Below are positions 7,629-17,066 of a DNA stretch of 64,000 nt, piece after piece. The notes below the pieces were generated by a model. The model had not been told where the DNA came from and did no database searches. It saw only the letters and a list, made by a program, of their open reading frames with translations. The translations under genes were made by a program, and so were the position numbers. Numbering within the stretch: position 1 is the first letter of the stretch; each line of letters starts with the position of its first letter. The stretch covers positions 3,578,501 to 3,642,500 of the forward strand of contig NZ_CP152002.1 in the NCBI RefSeq assembly GCF_038595055.1, read 5' to 3'. Source of the DNA: Paenibacillus sp. FSL R7-0345 (GTDB lineage: Bacteria > Bacillota > Bacilli > Paenibacillales > Paenibacillaceae).

Positions 7629-9374
7629 GTGAAGGAACTGACTAATCCTTTTAAGAAATATAGAATTGACCGGCTGTTTTTCCATAGCTTCGCCATTGTG
7701 CTGATTGCAGTTATCGGGGTTACGGCATGGACAAGCTACAGCAATTCATCCAAAGCGCTTGTTGAGACGACCTCCCATTACCAGCAGCAGCTGCTGGATG
7801 AGCTTAACAATGAAATTACAACCAAGCTGGTCATGATCGAGCAGATTTCCCTGTCCAGCACCCGCGACAGTGAATTAACCAATTTTCTGCTGAACAGGCA
7901 GGATGAGTTCGAGAGATACCGCAGGCGTGCCGGGGTGGAGAGCGCACTCGCGAATCTGACCTACGCCATTCCCCTGATCCAGGGGATCGATCTTTACATG
8001 GATAACCCCATCTTCAGCGAGCGGCAAAGCTATATTCAATTCCGCAGCTTCAAAGATCTGAATAAGCAGGAGGGGATCCAGTGCCTGGAGAAAAGCGACT
8101 TCTGCTGGTCCAGGGAATATAACTTATCCACTTCACAGGGGGACGTTCCTGTACTCAGCTTTTTCCGGAAAATTGTTTATGAGAATGACTACCTGGGTGT
8201 TCTGATGGTACATATCAAAGCGGGTGAAATAAGGAAGCTGTTAACCGGAAATTCAGACAGTTCAAACCGGATCATGGCAGACAGCGAAGGCCGGGAGATT
8301 ATGAAGATCGGCGATACGCTGGCCCAGGACGACTGGCCAAGGTGGATTGATCTGAAGAGCAATAATTCAGGTTATGTGCATATACCGGCAAAGGAAGGAG
8401 CGCGTGATACACTGCTAGTCTATTCCAGGGTAGATAATTCCATCTGGACGCTCATAGAGTTTACTTCCTGGAAGCAGATCACGGCAAGCAGCCTGAAGCT
8501 GGCGGAATGGATTGGTCTAATCGGGCTTGGTGCAGTGCTGATGGTCGTGCTGCTGACCCATTTTTTGAGCAGGCAGTTTACGAAGCCGATCAGGAGGCTT
8601 GTAAATGCGATGCGGGTATATTCCGTAGGCGGCGATAATGTGGAGCTCCCCTCGGACTATGAGAATGAGTTCGGATATTTATTCTCCGGCTACCGTAAGC
8701 AGAATGAGCGGATTGAAGAGCTGTACCTCTCCCTTGAAAGCCGTTATGAGCAGCAGCGCAAAGCTGAAATTGAAGCGCTGCAGGCCAATATTAATCCTCA
8801 TTTCCTGTACAATATGCTGGATCAGCTTAACTGGATGGCGATTGAGGCCGGCCAGGATGAGTTAAGCCGGATTCTGGAGCTGATGGGCCGGATGTTCCGG
8901 ATCGGATTGTCCAACGGGAATAGCTTTATTACCATTGCAGATGAACTTATGCATATTAATTGTTATCTTGAAATCCAGCAGCTGCGCTGGGGTGAGGGGC
9001 TGGAATACAGCATCGAAGCTTCCACAGACATTCAGACTTTATACATTCCCAAGCTTACGCTGCAGCCGTTCGTGGAGAATTCGATCGTCCATGGCTTCAA
9101 CAAGCAGCGGAGCGGTTTGGTTACGATCGTGATGGGGAAGAGCGGTGATAAGCTGCAGATTAGGATTGAGGATAACGGGTCTGGACTGAAGCAGCCTGAA
9201 GAAAAGCCGCAGAACAGGCATACCGGAGGCTATGGCATCCGTAATGTGAGAGAACGGATCGACGGATATTTTGGAGCAGGCTATGGCATTGTTTTGGAGG
9301 ACCGTAAAGAAGGCGGAAGCAGAGTGCGGATTACCCTGCCGCTGCTGACGGAGCCTCCAGGTGGTAATGAATGA
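7629..9374 (+). CDS. YesM-type sensor histidine kinase
   Basis: A membrane-bound two-component kinase of about 580 residues. A first membrane segment (FFHSFAIVLIAVIGVTAW) precedes a large extracellular sensor domain. A second (WIGLIGLGAVLMVVLLTHFL) leads into a HAMP linker, the His_kinase box NINPHFLYNMLDQL (His codon at 8799) and an HATPase_c domain with N-box FVENSIVHG and glycine motifs. The frame extends up to a TTG at 7593, but that lies inside the terminator. GGGAGGA at 7622-7628 points to a start just after it. GTG 7629 is very close to it and CTG 7638 is better spaced, so the exact start is uncertain. It pairs with the response regulator at 9476. Confidence 0.9.
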   Translation: MKELTNPFKKYRIDRLFFHSFAIVLIAVIGVTAWTSYSNSSKALVETTSHYQQQLLDELNNEITTKLVMIEQISLSSTRDSELTNFLLNRQDEFERYRRRAGVESALANLTYAIPLIQGIDLYMDNPIFSERQSYIQFRSFKDLNKQEGIQCLEKSDFCWSREYNLSTSQGDVPVLSFFRKIVYENDYLGVLMVHIKAGEIRKLLTGNSDSSNRIMADSEGREIMKIGDTLAQDDWPRWIDLKSNNSGYVHIPAKEGARDTLLVYSRVDNSIWTLIEFTSWKQITASSLKLAEWIGLIGLGAVLMVVLLTHFLSRQFTKPIRRLVNAMRVYSVGGDNVELPSDYENEFGYLFSGYRKQNERIEELYLSLESRYEQQRKAEIEALQANINPHFLYNMLDQLNWMAIEAGQDELSRILELMGRMFRIGLSNGNSFITIADELMHINCYLEIQQLRWGEGLEYSIEASTDIQTLYIPKLTLQPFVENSIVHGFNKQRSGLVTIVMGKSGDKLQIRIEDNGSGLKQPEEKPQNRHTGGYGIRNVRERIDGYFGAGYGIVLEDRKEGGSRVRITLPLLTEPPGGNE

Positions 9375-9475
9375 TCCGGAGACCGCGCTGATGTAGCCAA
9401 GGGACTGCGCTAATTTTCCGTAAGCGCTTCCTTAGACAAGGTGCTTTCACTGAAGGAGTTAAGGAGGTAAGGGCA

Positions 9476-11095
9476 ATGTGGAAAATTGCAATCATAGACG
9501 ATGAGCGGCAGGTACTCAAAGGAATGAAACGCTCAATTCCCTGGGATGATCTGGGGGCGGAGTGGGTCGGAGAAGCGATGAACGGAGAGGATGGACTGGA
9601 GATTATCCGCCGAACACTGCCGGATATAGTCATTACTGACTTGTATATGCCTGTCATGAACGGGCTGGATATGATGGAGCAGCTAAGGAAGGAGGGCTTC
9701 AGGGGCAAACTCATTATCTTGAGCGGCTATTCGGATTTTGAGCACGCCAGGCAGGCCCTGCGGTTTCAGGTAACTGATTATGTATCCAAACCAATCAGCC
9801 TGCCGACCTTAAGAGCGATTCTGTCAAATGTCGTACAGGAGCTTGAGGCAGAGGAAGAAAAGCGTATGCGCCAATTGGAGCTCGAATTCAAAATGACGCT
9901 GTATGAGCCTTTTGTAGAAAAGGAGTGGGTCCGCTCGGCTGCTGTCGGCACGCTGGATTCCGCATACAGGGACAGCATGCATCTTCCGCCGTCCTACCAG
10001 TATTGGCAAAAACGCAGGCATGTCACGGTCGGCATCGAGCTGATCCGGGATGAACGGGCCAAATGTCTCTCTGTCTCGGACTGGAACCTGTTCCGCTTTG
10101 CAGTCAGTAATATCGCATGTGAGGTTGCATGCAGGCTGTTCCCGGATCTGGAATATACAGAGCTGCACAGTACAAGGGCTTTATTAATTATTCATCCGGA
10201 GGAAGGGCTGCAGGAACAGCTTGAGCTCCGGCTGGATGAGCTGGGAGTCAGGCTGACCGACAGTATCAGCACCTATCTCAAGCTTGTCACCCGCATAGGG
10301 ATTGGGGGAATCAAGGATTCCTGGACAAGACTATCGGACTCGACGGAGGAGGCCTTCCGGGCCATGGACCAGACTGCTTTACGGTGCGCTCCGGCCCATG
10401 AGGTGTACAGATACAGGGAGAGCAGCAGCAGCGGGCAGGTAAGGGGCGCCCACTTTCCCGTGAAATTTTCGTATAAGCTGGCAGCGGCAATGAAGGCTTC
10501 ACAGGAAGCAGAAGCCCATGACCTTGTGCTGGCTTATATAACGGAAATGAAGAAACAAGAGGGCATTTCGCAGGGGTACGTTCAGATGCTGGGAAGCGAG
10601 CTGTGGGGGATCATAGCCTACTCGCTTTATGAATCCGGATTTGTCCTGGATGATCTGTTCACCAATGACCAGATTGCCAAGGAGATCAGCGGCCTTGTTG
10701 TACCGGATCAGCTGGCAAGCTGGCTTATGGACAAAATCAGCAAAATCTGCACCAGCAGACAATGGAAGGGAAGCAGCAAGCACCGCCAGATTGTCGATTT
10801 TATGACCAGCTATATTCATGAGCATTATGCGGAGGAGCTGACCCTTGCCGAGCTTTCGGATAAGGTATTCATTTCACGGAATCATCTGTCTATCCTGTTT
10901 AAGAATATCACCGGAGAGACGTTCAACAATTATTTGACCCGGGTACGCATCGAGAAGGCGCGGGAGCTGCTGATGGAGCGGAACATGCTGGTATATGAAG
11001 TGGCGGAGCGGGTCGGCTACAGGAACATCCCCTACTTCAGCACGCTGTTCAAAAAGATTACCGGTATGAACCCGACAGAACTGATAAAAAATTGA
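9476..11095 (+). CDS. YesN-type response regulator with AraC DNA-binding domain
   Basis: A 539-residue regulator. The N-terminal receiver domain has the acidic pair IIDDE (residues 6-10), the phosphoacceptor Asp55 in VITDLYMP and the conserved Lys in DYVSKP. A long middle region follows, then an AraC double helix-turn-helix at about residues 440-539 (LAELSDKVFISRNHLSILFK ... VAERVGYRNIPYFSTLFKK). AAGGAGGT precedes ATG 9476. Together with the kinase it should sense extracellular xylan fragments and activate the locus. The 30-bp motif before the genes at 2055 and 17326 is the best candidate target (inference). Confidence 0.92.
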   Translation: MWKIAIIDDERQVLKGMKRSIPWDDLGAEWVGEAMNGEDGLEIIRRTLPDIVITDLYMPVMNGLDMMEQLRKEGFRGKLIILSGYSDFEHARQALRFQVTDYVSKPISLPTLRAILSNVVQELEAEEEKRMRQLELEFKMTLYEPFVEKEWVRSAAVGTLDSAYRDSMHLPPSYQYWQKRRHVTVGIELIRDERAKCLSVSDWNLFRFAVSNIACEVACRLFPDLEYTELHSTRALLIIHPEEGLQEQLELRLDELGVRLTDSISTYLKLVTRIGIGGIKDSWTRLSDSTEEAFRAMDQTALRCAPAHEVYRYRESSSSGQVRGAHFPVKFSYKLAAAMKASQEAEAHDLVLAYITEMKKQEGISQGYVQMLGSELWGIIAYSLYESGFVLDDLFTNDQIAKEISGLVVPDQLASWLMDKISKICTSRQWKGSSKHRQIVDFMTSYIHEHYAEELTLAELSDKVFISRNHLSILFKNITGETFNNYLTRVRIEKARELLMERNMLVYEVAERVGYRNIPYFSTLFKKITGMNPTELIKN

Positions 11096-11115
11096 CATAG
11101 CGGAAGTTCGTATAG

Positions 11116-11152
11116 CGCAAGTCTCCTACTCCGGGGAACTTGCGTTTTTTTT
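11116..11152 (+). terminator. Terminator shared by convergent genes
   Basis: CGCAAGT (11116-11122) pairs with ACTTGCG (11138-11144), followed by T8. It ends the response regulator gene and overlaps the 3' end of the convergent AraC gene. Confidence 0.85.
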
Positions 11153-11983
11153 GGCGTACCTGCCGGGTGATAGTCCCGTGATCTTGGTAAAACTGCGGAT
11201 AAAATTCGCATAATCGCTGAACCCGGATTGATAGCAGGCTTCAGTAATGCTCAGTCCTTCACTGAGAAGGGATTTGGCGAGTGATATGCGGCGGTCCAGG
11301 ATATAGGAACGGAGGGTTAGTCCAGTATGCTTCTTGAACTGGCGGCTGATATATGTGCTGTTCAAATGAAACAGGCAGGAAAGCTGTTCCAGTGTGATGT
11401 CCTCACCGAGATGTCCTTCAATGTAATCCATTGTTTGGCGTACCAGCTCAGGCATAATATCTGCCGGGATAAAGCTGGCCTGCTGAAAAACAGTATTGGT
11501 CAGCACCAGAAGTTGAGCGATACAGCAGTTGGCCTGAACATCTGTTCCATACGCATCAGACGAAAGCGCTTGTTCCAGCTCACCCGTAAGCTGCAGAAAC
11601 TGTTCCAGCTGCACTTCTGTTAAATGCACGATATTTCCTTTTCCGACCGGCCGGTAGTGGAAGCATGAAGCTAAAAGTGTGGCCGGAGTAGAGAGGCGGT
11701 GCAAATAGGATTTCTGCAGGTTGATGGTGATCCGTTCATATTCGGTTTCATCCAGGCTAAAGGAACGGTGCATTTCTTCCGGGCTTAAGACAAGCAAATC
11801 ACCAGGCTCCAGGCGGTAACAGCTGTTTTCAATATAAAAATTGACGTTGCCCCGGAGAAACAGGTACAGCTCATAAGCTTCATGCCGGTGATAGAAGGTC
11901 CCCATATTGTAAGTAGTAGTCCTGTGCAGGTAGAGAAAATCCTTGTGAATAAGATCATATCGAAGCTCTGCAGACTCGTTCAC
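11126..11983 (-). CDS. AraC-family regulator with cupin sensor domain (paralogue A)
   Basis: A 285-residue regulator. The N-terminal cupin contains the sugar-type signature YHRHEAYELYLFLRGNVNFYI. The C-terminal AraC domain covers about residues 185-282 (LEQLSCLFHLNSTYISRQFKK ... ACYQSGFSDYANFIRSFTKITGLSPGRY). Translation begins at GTG with AGGAGG 8 bases upstream. It is divergent from the six-hairpin-like gene at 12133. Its sequence resembles the regulator at 14156 along its whole length, so the two are paralogues that bracket that gene. It probably controls the gene between them, possibly through the palindrome at 12069 (inference). Confidence 0.88.
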   Translation of the reverse strand: MNESAELRYDLIHKDFLYLHRTTTYNMGTFYHRHEAYELYLFLRGNVNFYIENSCYRLEPGDLLVLSPEEMHRSFSLDETEYERITINLQKSYLHRLSTPATLLASCFHYRPVGKGNIVHLTEVQLEQFLQLTGELEQALSSDAYGTDVQANCCIAQLLVLTNTVFQQASFIPADIMPELVRQTMDYIEGHLGEDITLEQLSCLFHLNSTYISRQFKKHTGLTLRSYILDRRISLAKSLLSEGLSITEACYQSGFSDYANFIRSFTKITGLSPGRYAKKNASSPE

Positions 11984-12068
11984 TCTGTAACCTCCTGATC
12001 AGTTGGCGCAATAAATACCGCGGATATCGCAATGATTATTCGCTGAAGGTACTTTAAAATGTCAATAT

Positions 12069-12082
12069 CCTAACATGTTAGG
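12069..12082. promoter_or_regulatory. 14-bp palindrome between divergent genes
   Basis: CCTAACATGTTAGG is a perfect palindrome, 87 bases from the AraC start and 50 bases from the GTG at 12133. It is a candidate operator. AraC proteins usually bind direct repeats, so another type of dimeric regulator is also possible. Confidence 0.5.
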
Positions 12083-12132
12083 CTGATTAATACAAGTGAA
12101 ATGTAACTTTAAGCAGACTGGAGCGTGTTGAT

Positions 12133-14109
12133 GTGGAGCTGATAATAACAGCAAGAAGCAAATTTCAGGAGGGGCCGGAATATACGGAGCCCGGCAGGCA
12201 TGGACTAAGTGCAGCTGTATCACTTACCGGCGGAACCGGCAGTGCGGTACAGCCGTTACAGGCCCGGGTGCGGATCAGTAACCTTTCCTCTGCTGCATGG
12301 TCGGGAGTCATTCATATTGAGCTTCCTTTTAAGAAACGGAATCCGCGCTTCTTCCTGCCGGCATTTATGTATGGCCGAAACCGCGGTGAAGCCCCGCAAA
12401 ATGTCCCGAATGAATTCCCCAGACTGAGGGAAGGCAAGCCTTCGCGGCCTTCCTCCCCCTGGTGGATGGTGCGCAGCGACCGTTTATCCCATCCGGCGGC
12501 CTTTGTCTATGACACGGGCATCATATACGGTCTTTGCGCCAGTCCTTATTTTATCTTTAAGGATGGGGTCAAAACGGAATGGAAGCCGGAGCTTAGGGGT
12601 GAGTTCTACCAGTATAGCGGCTTTACGTGCTCGCTTGCCAAAGGAGCTGTCGGGTATACGCTGGGTTATGAGAATGCCCCGCTGCTGTTCATCAAATCAC
12701 GGCTGGTAAAGGAACGGGCGGCTCTGGATAAAAATTGCTTTGAGCTGTCTCCCGGTGAGGAAGTAGCCTTCACGTTGGAGCTCTTTGCATATGAAGCCGG
12801 GTCGGAGCTCGGTGTCAATACTGCGCTCCGGGAGATCTATTACCGTTATCACCAGTCTCCTAGACAGGGAAGCGATATCCGGACAGCCGCAGCTGATCTG
12901 TCAAAAGCCATTTTCCAGGATGCCTGGCTGCCCGCGGAACAAACCTATTCCACCTTTGTCTATGAGGACAAGGAGAAGGGAGGCTACCGCTACAATAAAA
13001 TAATCTCGATCAGCTGGACGGGCGGCTTGACCGCAGCAGCTCCGGTGCTAATGGCCGCCCTGCGGCTTGGTGAGGAGTCCATGCGTGAGCAGGCGCTTTT
13101 CTGTATCGGGAACATTATCACAAATAGCCTGAACCCGGACTCCGGGCTTCCCTATGAGGCCTATCAGGACGGGCAATGGAGTATATCCGGCTGGTGGTTT
13201 GACGGAATGCGTACACCGGGACATTCTGCCTACCTGTGTGCGCAGGCATTGTTTTACATTATGAAAGCGTATGAATTTGAGAAGAGGATCAAAGATATTC
13301 ACCATGAGGATTGGATGCATTTTGTCAGCAAGGTACTGCCAATACTGGAAGCAAGTAAAAACACAGACGGGGAATATCCGGCCATATTGTCGGAGAAAAC
13401 CGGCGCCGGACTTGAATATGATTCCTTCGGCGGGGTATGGTGCATGGCTGCTATGGCATACTACAGCTGGCTTACCGGAGATAAAACCTGTCTGGTGGAT
13501 TTGAAGTTCAGTGAGAAGCATTACTATGAAACCTATGTGAAACGAATGGAATGCTACGGGGCTCCGCTTGACGCGGATAAGGCGGCAGATTCGGAAGGCA
13601 TTCTGGCCTATATCAAGGCCGTCAGATTTCTACACGCATTAACTGGAGATGAGCTGTTCCTTGACCATATGAAGGATGCGATCGATTATGAATTCAGCTT
13701 TAAATTCGCTTATAACTCACCGGTTAAGGTACCGCCGCTAAGCACCATCGGCTGGTCCAGCTGCGGCGGAAGTGTTACCTCGGTTGCCAATCCGCATATT
13801 CATCCGATGTCCGGCAATCTTGTTGATGAACTCTTTTACTATGTACAGCAGCGTGAAGATCCTTATGTCCGGCAACGGATGCTGAATACGGTGGGCTGGG
13901 GCTGCCAGACCTATAACCGCTACGATAACGAATTTGATTACGGCAAAAGAGGCTGGATGTCTGAACGGTTTTGTCATTCTGAAGGTCTGCTAACAGAAAC
14001 TTACAGCGATGGTGCTCCGGCGAGCACCTGGTTCTGTCTGATGCCTTGGGCCGGCGGCAGTGTTCTGGAAGGTCTGGTCGGCGATTACTGGGAAGCGGAA
14101 GCCAGATAA
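12133..14109 (+). CDS. Uncharacterised six-hairpin-like protein, likely glycosidase-related
   Basis: A 658-residue protein with no signal peptide that I cannot assign to a named family. The first 230 residues look like a beta-sandwich (VRISNLSSAAWSGVIHIELPFKKR). The remainder resembles an (alpha/alpha)6 six-hairpin barrel, with repeated aromatic and Gly-rich hairpin ends such as ISWTGGLTAAAPVLMAALRLG, ISGWWFDGMRTPGHSAYLCAQALFYI and FGGVWCMAAMAYYSWLTGD. That layout is common in intracellular glycosidases and lyases. The start is GTG with TGGAG 9 bases upstream. It is flanked by two paralogous AraC regulators and embedded among xylan genes, so action on a xylan side chain or another plant oligosaccharide is plausible but not shown. 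Confidence 0.6.
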   Translation: MELIITARSKFQEGPEYTEPGRHGLSAAVSLTGGTGSAVQPLQARVRISNLSSAAWSGVIHIELPFKKRNPRFFLPAFMYGRNRGEAPQNVPNEFPRLREGKPSRPSSPWWMVRSDRLSHPAAFVYDTGIIYGLCASPYFIFKDGVKTEWKPELRGEFYQYSGFTCSLAKGAVGYTLGYENAPLLFIKSRLVKERAALDKNCFELSPGEEVAFTLELFAYEAGSELGVNTALREIYYRYHQSPRQGSDIRTAAADLSKAIFQDAWLPAEQTYSTFVYEDKEKGGYRYNKIISISWTGGLTAAAPVLMAALRLGEESMREQALFCIGNIITNSLNPDSGLPYEAYQDGQWSISGWWFDGMRTPGHSAYLCAQALFYIMKAYEFEKRIKDIHHEDWMHFVSKVLPILEASKNTDGEYPAILSEKTGAGLEYDSFGGVWCMAAMAYYSWLTGDKTCLVDLKFSEKHYYETYVKRMECYGAPLDADKAADSEGILAYIKAVRFLHALTGDELFLDHMKDAIDYEFSFKFAYNSPVKVPPLSTIGWSSCGGSVTSVANPHIHPMSGNLVDELFYYVQQREDPYVRQRMLNTVGWGCQTYNRYDNEFDYGKRGWMSERFCHSEGLLTETYSDGAPASTWFCLMPWAGGSVLEGLVGDYWEAEAR

Positions 14110-14136
14110 CAACAACGTTTACCCCGAATTGAAGAA

Positions 14137-14175
14137 TGGAGCTAACCCGGCAGGGTCAGTTCCATTTTGTTTTTC
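14137..14175 (+). terminator. Terminator after the six-hairpin-like gene
   Basis: TGGAGCTAACCC pairs with GGGTCAGTTCCA around GGCA (two G-T pairs), with a T-rich tail. It overlaps the 3' end of the convergent AraC gene. Confidence 0.75.
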
Positions 14176-15067
14176 TGCCGGCATTTGCAGCTCCTTCGCT
14201 CCGGTACCGCTCCGAATGTTTTTTGGCCTTGTATTTGCCGGGGGAGATGCCTGCCGTCTTCTTGAAGCTGCGGATGAAGTTGGCATAATCGCTGAACCCG
14301 GATAGCTCACAGGCTTCCGCAACGGATTTACCGGCAGCGAGATGGCTTTTGGCGAGCGATACGCGCTGGTCAATGATGTAGGAACGTATCGTAAGTCCGG
14401 TATGCTCCCGGAACAGCCGGCTGATATATTTGCTGCTGTAATGAAACTCCTGCTCCAAATGTCCGGATGTAATGTCTTCAGCCAGATGGCATTTGATATA
14501 GGACATCGTATTGCTGACCAGCTCAGGCATGATATCGTCCGGACTATGCGTGGAGGAGCGGTAAAGGGTGTTGATGAATACAAGCAGTTGGGTTGCGTAG
14601 GCTTCCGCCAGAACATCCTGTCCATATTCCCCTGAGCTCAGGCAGGAGATCAGCTGATCAGCTAATCCGGTGTAAAATACCATTTGCTCGTGCGTGAGCC
14701 GGGTCAGATTGTTCTGTCCGAAAGCGTGAGTCTCGAAGCAGGAGGCCAGGCTGGTGCGGCGGCTTGAAAGCTTTTCCAGTGCTGTTCGTTTGATATTCAA
14801 TCCGATCCGTTCATACGTTTGGGTATCTAGACAGATACACCGGTGCAGCTCACCCGGGCTGATAATGATTAAATCTCCAGGTACCAGCTTGTAGCAGGAT
14901 TGTTCAAGATACATCAGGGAATTGCCCCTCAGGAACAGATAAACTTCATAGGCATCATGCCGGTGATAGGGCAGCGTCGGATCGATCAGCTCTGTCGTGG
15001 ACGTGTTGTGAAAGCAGATTAGCTCTTCCTTGATCGGTGAAAAAATGTGGCCGGTATCCTGCAGCAT
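14156..15067 (-). CDS. AraC-family regulator with cupin sensor domain (paralogue B)
   Basis: About 303 residues. The cupin motif YHRHDAYEVYLFLRGNSLMYL and the AraC domain (HTGLTIRSYIIDQRVSLAKS ... GFSDYANFIRSFKKTAGISPGKY) closely parallel the regulator at 11126. The frame extends to an ATG at 15109 with no ribosome binding site. The ATG at 15067 has AAAAGGA 9 bases upstream and is preferred. A basic C-terminal tail of about 20 residues is absent from its paralogue. It is divergent from the GH30_8 xylanase gene, which it may regulate. Confidence 0.87.
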   Translation of the reverse strand: MLQDTGHIFSPIKEELICFHNTSTTELIDPTLPYHRHDAYEVYLFLRGNSLMYLEQSCYKLVPGDLIIISPGELHRCICLDTQTYERIGLNIKRTALEKLSSRRTSLASCFETHAFGQNNLTRLTHEQMVFYTGLADQLISCLSSGEYGQDVLAEAYATQLLVFINTLYRSSTHSPDDIMPELVSNTMSYIKCHLAEDITSGHLEQEFHYSSKYISRLFREHTGLTIRSYIIDQRVSLAKSHLAAGKSVAEACELSGFSDYANFIRSFKKTAGISPGKYKAKKHSERYRSEGAANAGRKTKWN

Positions 15068-15160
15068 CGCATCCAATCCTTTTCTTGTAATCTTTGGAAT
15101 ATGTAGCATTCACGCAATAATAAATCGTTCTACTGCAAGGAATATAAGGCTAATAACTAT

Positions 15161-15188
15161 TATAATACATTAAAAGGAAGCGCTTGCA
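15161..15188 (+). promoter_or_regulatory. -10 box and cre-like site upstream of the xylanase gene
   Basis: TATAAT is at 15161-15166, without a convincing -35. AGGAAGCGCTTGCA at 15175-15188 resembles the CcpA site consensus TGWAANCGNTNWCA, with three mismatches and an intact central AAGCGCTT. Its position just downstream of the -10 would suit repression by preferred sugars. Confidence 0.5.
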
Positions 15189-15299
15189 AGTAATGCAAGT
15201 AAGGAAGACAAGCTATGGACTAATACAGCCGCTTCGACCAGACTGGGGGTGGTACAGGTTTCAGTGATGCAGTGACATATTCAGTGAGGAGATGGATAA

Positions 15300-16970
15300 A
15301 TGATAACCGGTGTAAAAAAATCAATGTGTACCCTCCTGGCAGCCGTAACGGTACTGACGGCAGTACTGGTTCCTGCACCTCCCAAAGCTTCGGCAGCAAG
15401 TGATGTCACAGTAAATCTGTCAGCGGAGAAGCAGGTCATCCGCGGTTTCGGGGGAATCAATCTTCCCGCCTGGATTGGAGACCTGACCCCTGCACAAAGA
15501 GAAACGGCATTTGGCAATGGTGCCAACCAGCTTGGCTTCTCGGTTCTGCGAATTTATGTAGACGAGAACAAGAATAACTGGTACAGGGAAGTAGATACGG
15601 CGAAGGCCGCTATCGCCAAAGGAGCGACAGTCTTCGCTTCACCCTGGAATCCTCCAAGTGACATGACAGAAACCTTTACCCGTAACGGGGAGTCAGCCAA
15701 ACGGCTCAGATATGACAAGTATGCTGCCTATGCACAGCATCTTAATGACTTTGTTACGTACATGAAGAATAACGGAGTAGACCTTTACGCGATTTCTGTG
15801 CAGAATGAACCGGATTATGCCCATACCTGGACCTGGTGGACACCTGAAGAAATGCTTAAGTTCATGAAAGAAAATGCTGGGTCCATCAATTGCCGGGTGA
15901 TCGCTCCAGAATCCTTCTCCTATCTCAAAAATATGTCGGACCCGATTCTGAATGACCCGCAGGCCCTTGCGAATATGGATATTCTGGGTGCTCATACTTA
16001 CGGCACCTCGTTCAGCAATTTCCCGTACCCGCTGTTTAAGCAAAAAGGGGCAGGGAAGGAGCTGTGGATGACGGAAGTGTATTATCCTAACAGTAATAAC
16101 AGCTCAGCCAACCTCTGGCCTGAGGCACTGGAAGTCGCTTACCATATGCATAATGCAATGGCCGAAGCGGATTTCCAGGCCTATGTGTGGTGGTACATCC
16201 GCCGCCAATACGGCCCGATGAATGAGGACGGCACGATCAGCAAGCGCGGTGACAGCATGGCCCAGTTCTCCAAATTCATCCGCCCGGGCTATGTAAGAGT
16301 TGATGCAACCAAGAATCCGGACACAAATGTGTACACTTCCGCTTACAAGGGGGATAACAAGGTTGTCATTGTAGCCATTAACAAAGGCACCTCAGCAGTT
16401 AATCAAAACTTTGTCCTGCAGAACGGGACGGCTTCAAGTGTTTCCACATGGGTCACCGATGCCACCAGAAAGGTTGCTGCCGGCGCAGCAATCAATGTGT
16501 CCAACAATGCGTTCACAGCCCAGCTTCCTGCGCAGAGTGTGACAACCTTTGTAGCAGCACTGGGAAGCGCAAGCGGAAGCGCCGGGACCACTTATGAAGC
16601 CGAAACAGGTACAACCTTGACTGCTGCGGTAACGGAAACAACCAATTCGGGCTATAACGGCAGCGGTTATGTCAACTTTAATGCAGCGACGGATGCGGCC
16701 GTTCAGTGGAACAGTATCTACTGTGCTACTGCCAGCAGCAAAAATGTGAAGTTCCGTTATGCACTGGAGTCAGGCACGAGAAACCTGGATGTCTATGTAA
16801 ATGGCACCAAGGTTATCAGCAATCTTGCCTTTACAGCAACCGGAAGCTGGACAACCTGGAGCGAGAAAACGATTCAGGTTGCGATGAATGTTGGAATCAA
16901 CACGCTCAAAGTGGTCACTACCGGCACTGAAGGTCCTAATATAGACAGCGTTACAATCACGCTCAATTAA
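15300..16970 (+). CDS. xynC: Secreted GH30_8 glucuronoxylanase with C-terminal CBM6-like domain
   Basis: A 556-residue secreted xylanase. A signal peptide ends near AASA-AS (about residue 33). The GH30 catalytic domain has acid/base Glu170 (VQNEPDY) and nucleophile Glu259 (WMTEVYYP). The segment WWYIRRQYGP (residues 297-306) carries the arginine that in B. subtilis XynC binds the glucuronate side chain, so cleavage should be directed by glucuronic acid. The usual side beta-domain follows, then about 125 residues starting YEAETGTTL that look like a CBM6-type module. GAGGAG lies before ATG 15300. Its products are aldouronates suited to the transporter and GH67 encoded upstream. Confidence 0.93.
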   Translation: MITGVKKSMCTLLAAVTVLTAVLVPAPPKASAASDVTVNLSAEKQVIRGFGGINLPAWIGDLTPAQRETAFGNGANQLGFSVLRIYVDENKNNWYREVDTAKAAIAKGATVFASPWNPPSDMTETFTRNGESAKRLRYDKYAAYAQHLNDFVTYMKNNGVDLYAISVQNEPDYAHTWTWWTPEEMLKFMKENAGSINCRVIAPESFSYLKNMSDPILNDPQALANMDILGAHTYGTSFSNFPYPLFKQKGAGKELWMTEVYYPNSNNSSANLWPEALEVAYHMHNAMAEADFQAYVWWYIRRQYGPMNEDGTISKRGDSMAQFSKFIRPGYVRVDATKNPDTNVYTSAYKGDNKVVIVAINKGTSAVNQNFVLQNGTASSVSTWVTDATRKVAAGAAINVSNNAFTAQLPAQSVTTFVAALGSASGSAGTTYEAETGTTLTAAVTETTNSGYNGSGYVNFNAATDAAVQWNSIYCATASSKNVKFRYALESGTRNLDVYVNGTKVISNLAFTATGSWTTWSEKTIQVAMNVGINTLKVVTTGTEGPNIDSVTITLN

Positions 16971-17009
16971 ATGAACTAGCCCGACAATTGCATATTTCTG
17001 ATTCCTGAG

Positions 17010-17066
17010 AATCCCGGTTTGCAGACTCCGCTTGTATAAGTGCGGATTGCAGACCGGGATTTTTTA
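17010..17066 (+). terminator. Strong terminator after the GH30_8 gene
   Basis: A long stem with AATCCCGGTTTGCA and CTCCGC on one side and GCGGATTGCAGACCGGGATT on the other, followed by TTTTT. Confidence 0.88.

Noticed and set aside
12133..14109. Assignment of the 658-residue protein to a specific glycoside hydrolase family
   Set aside because: The fold impression is reasonable, but no catalytic signature of a named family could be identified with confidence.
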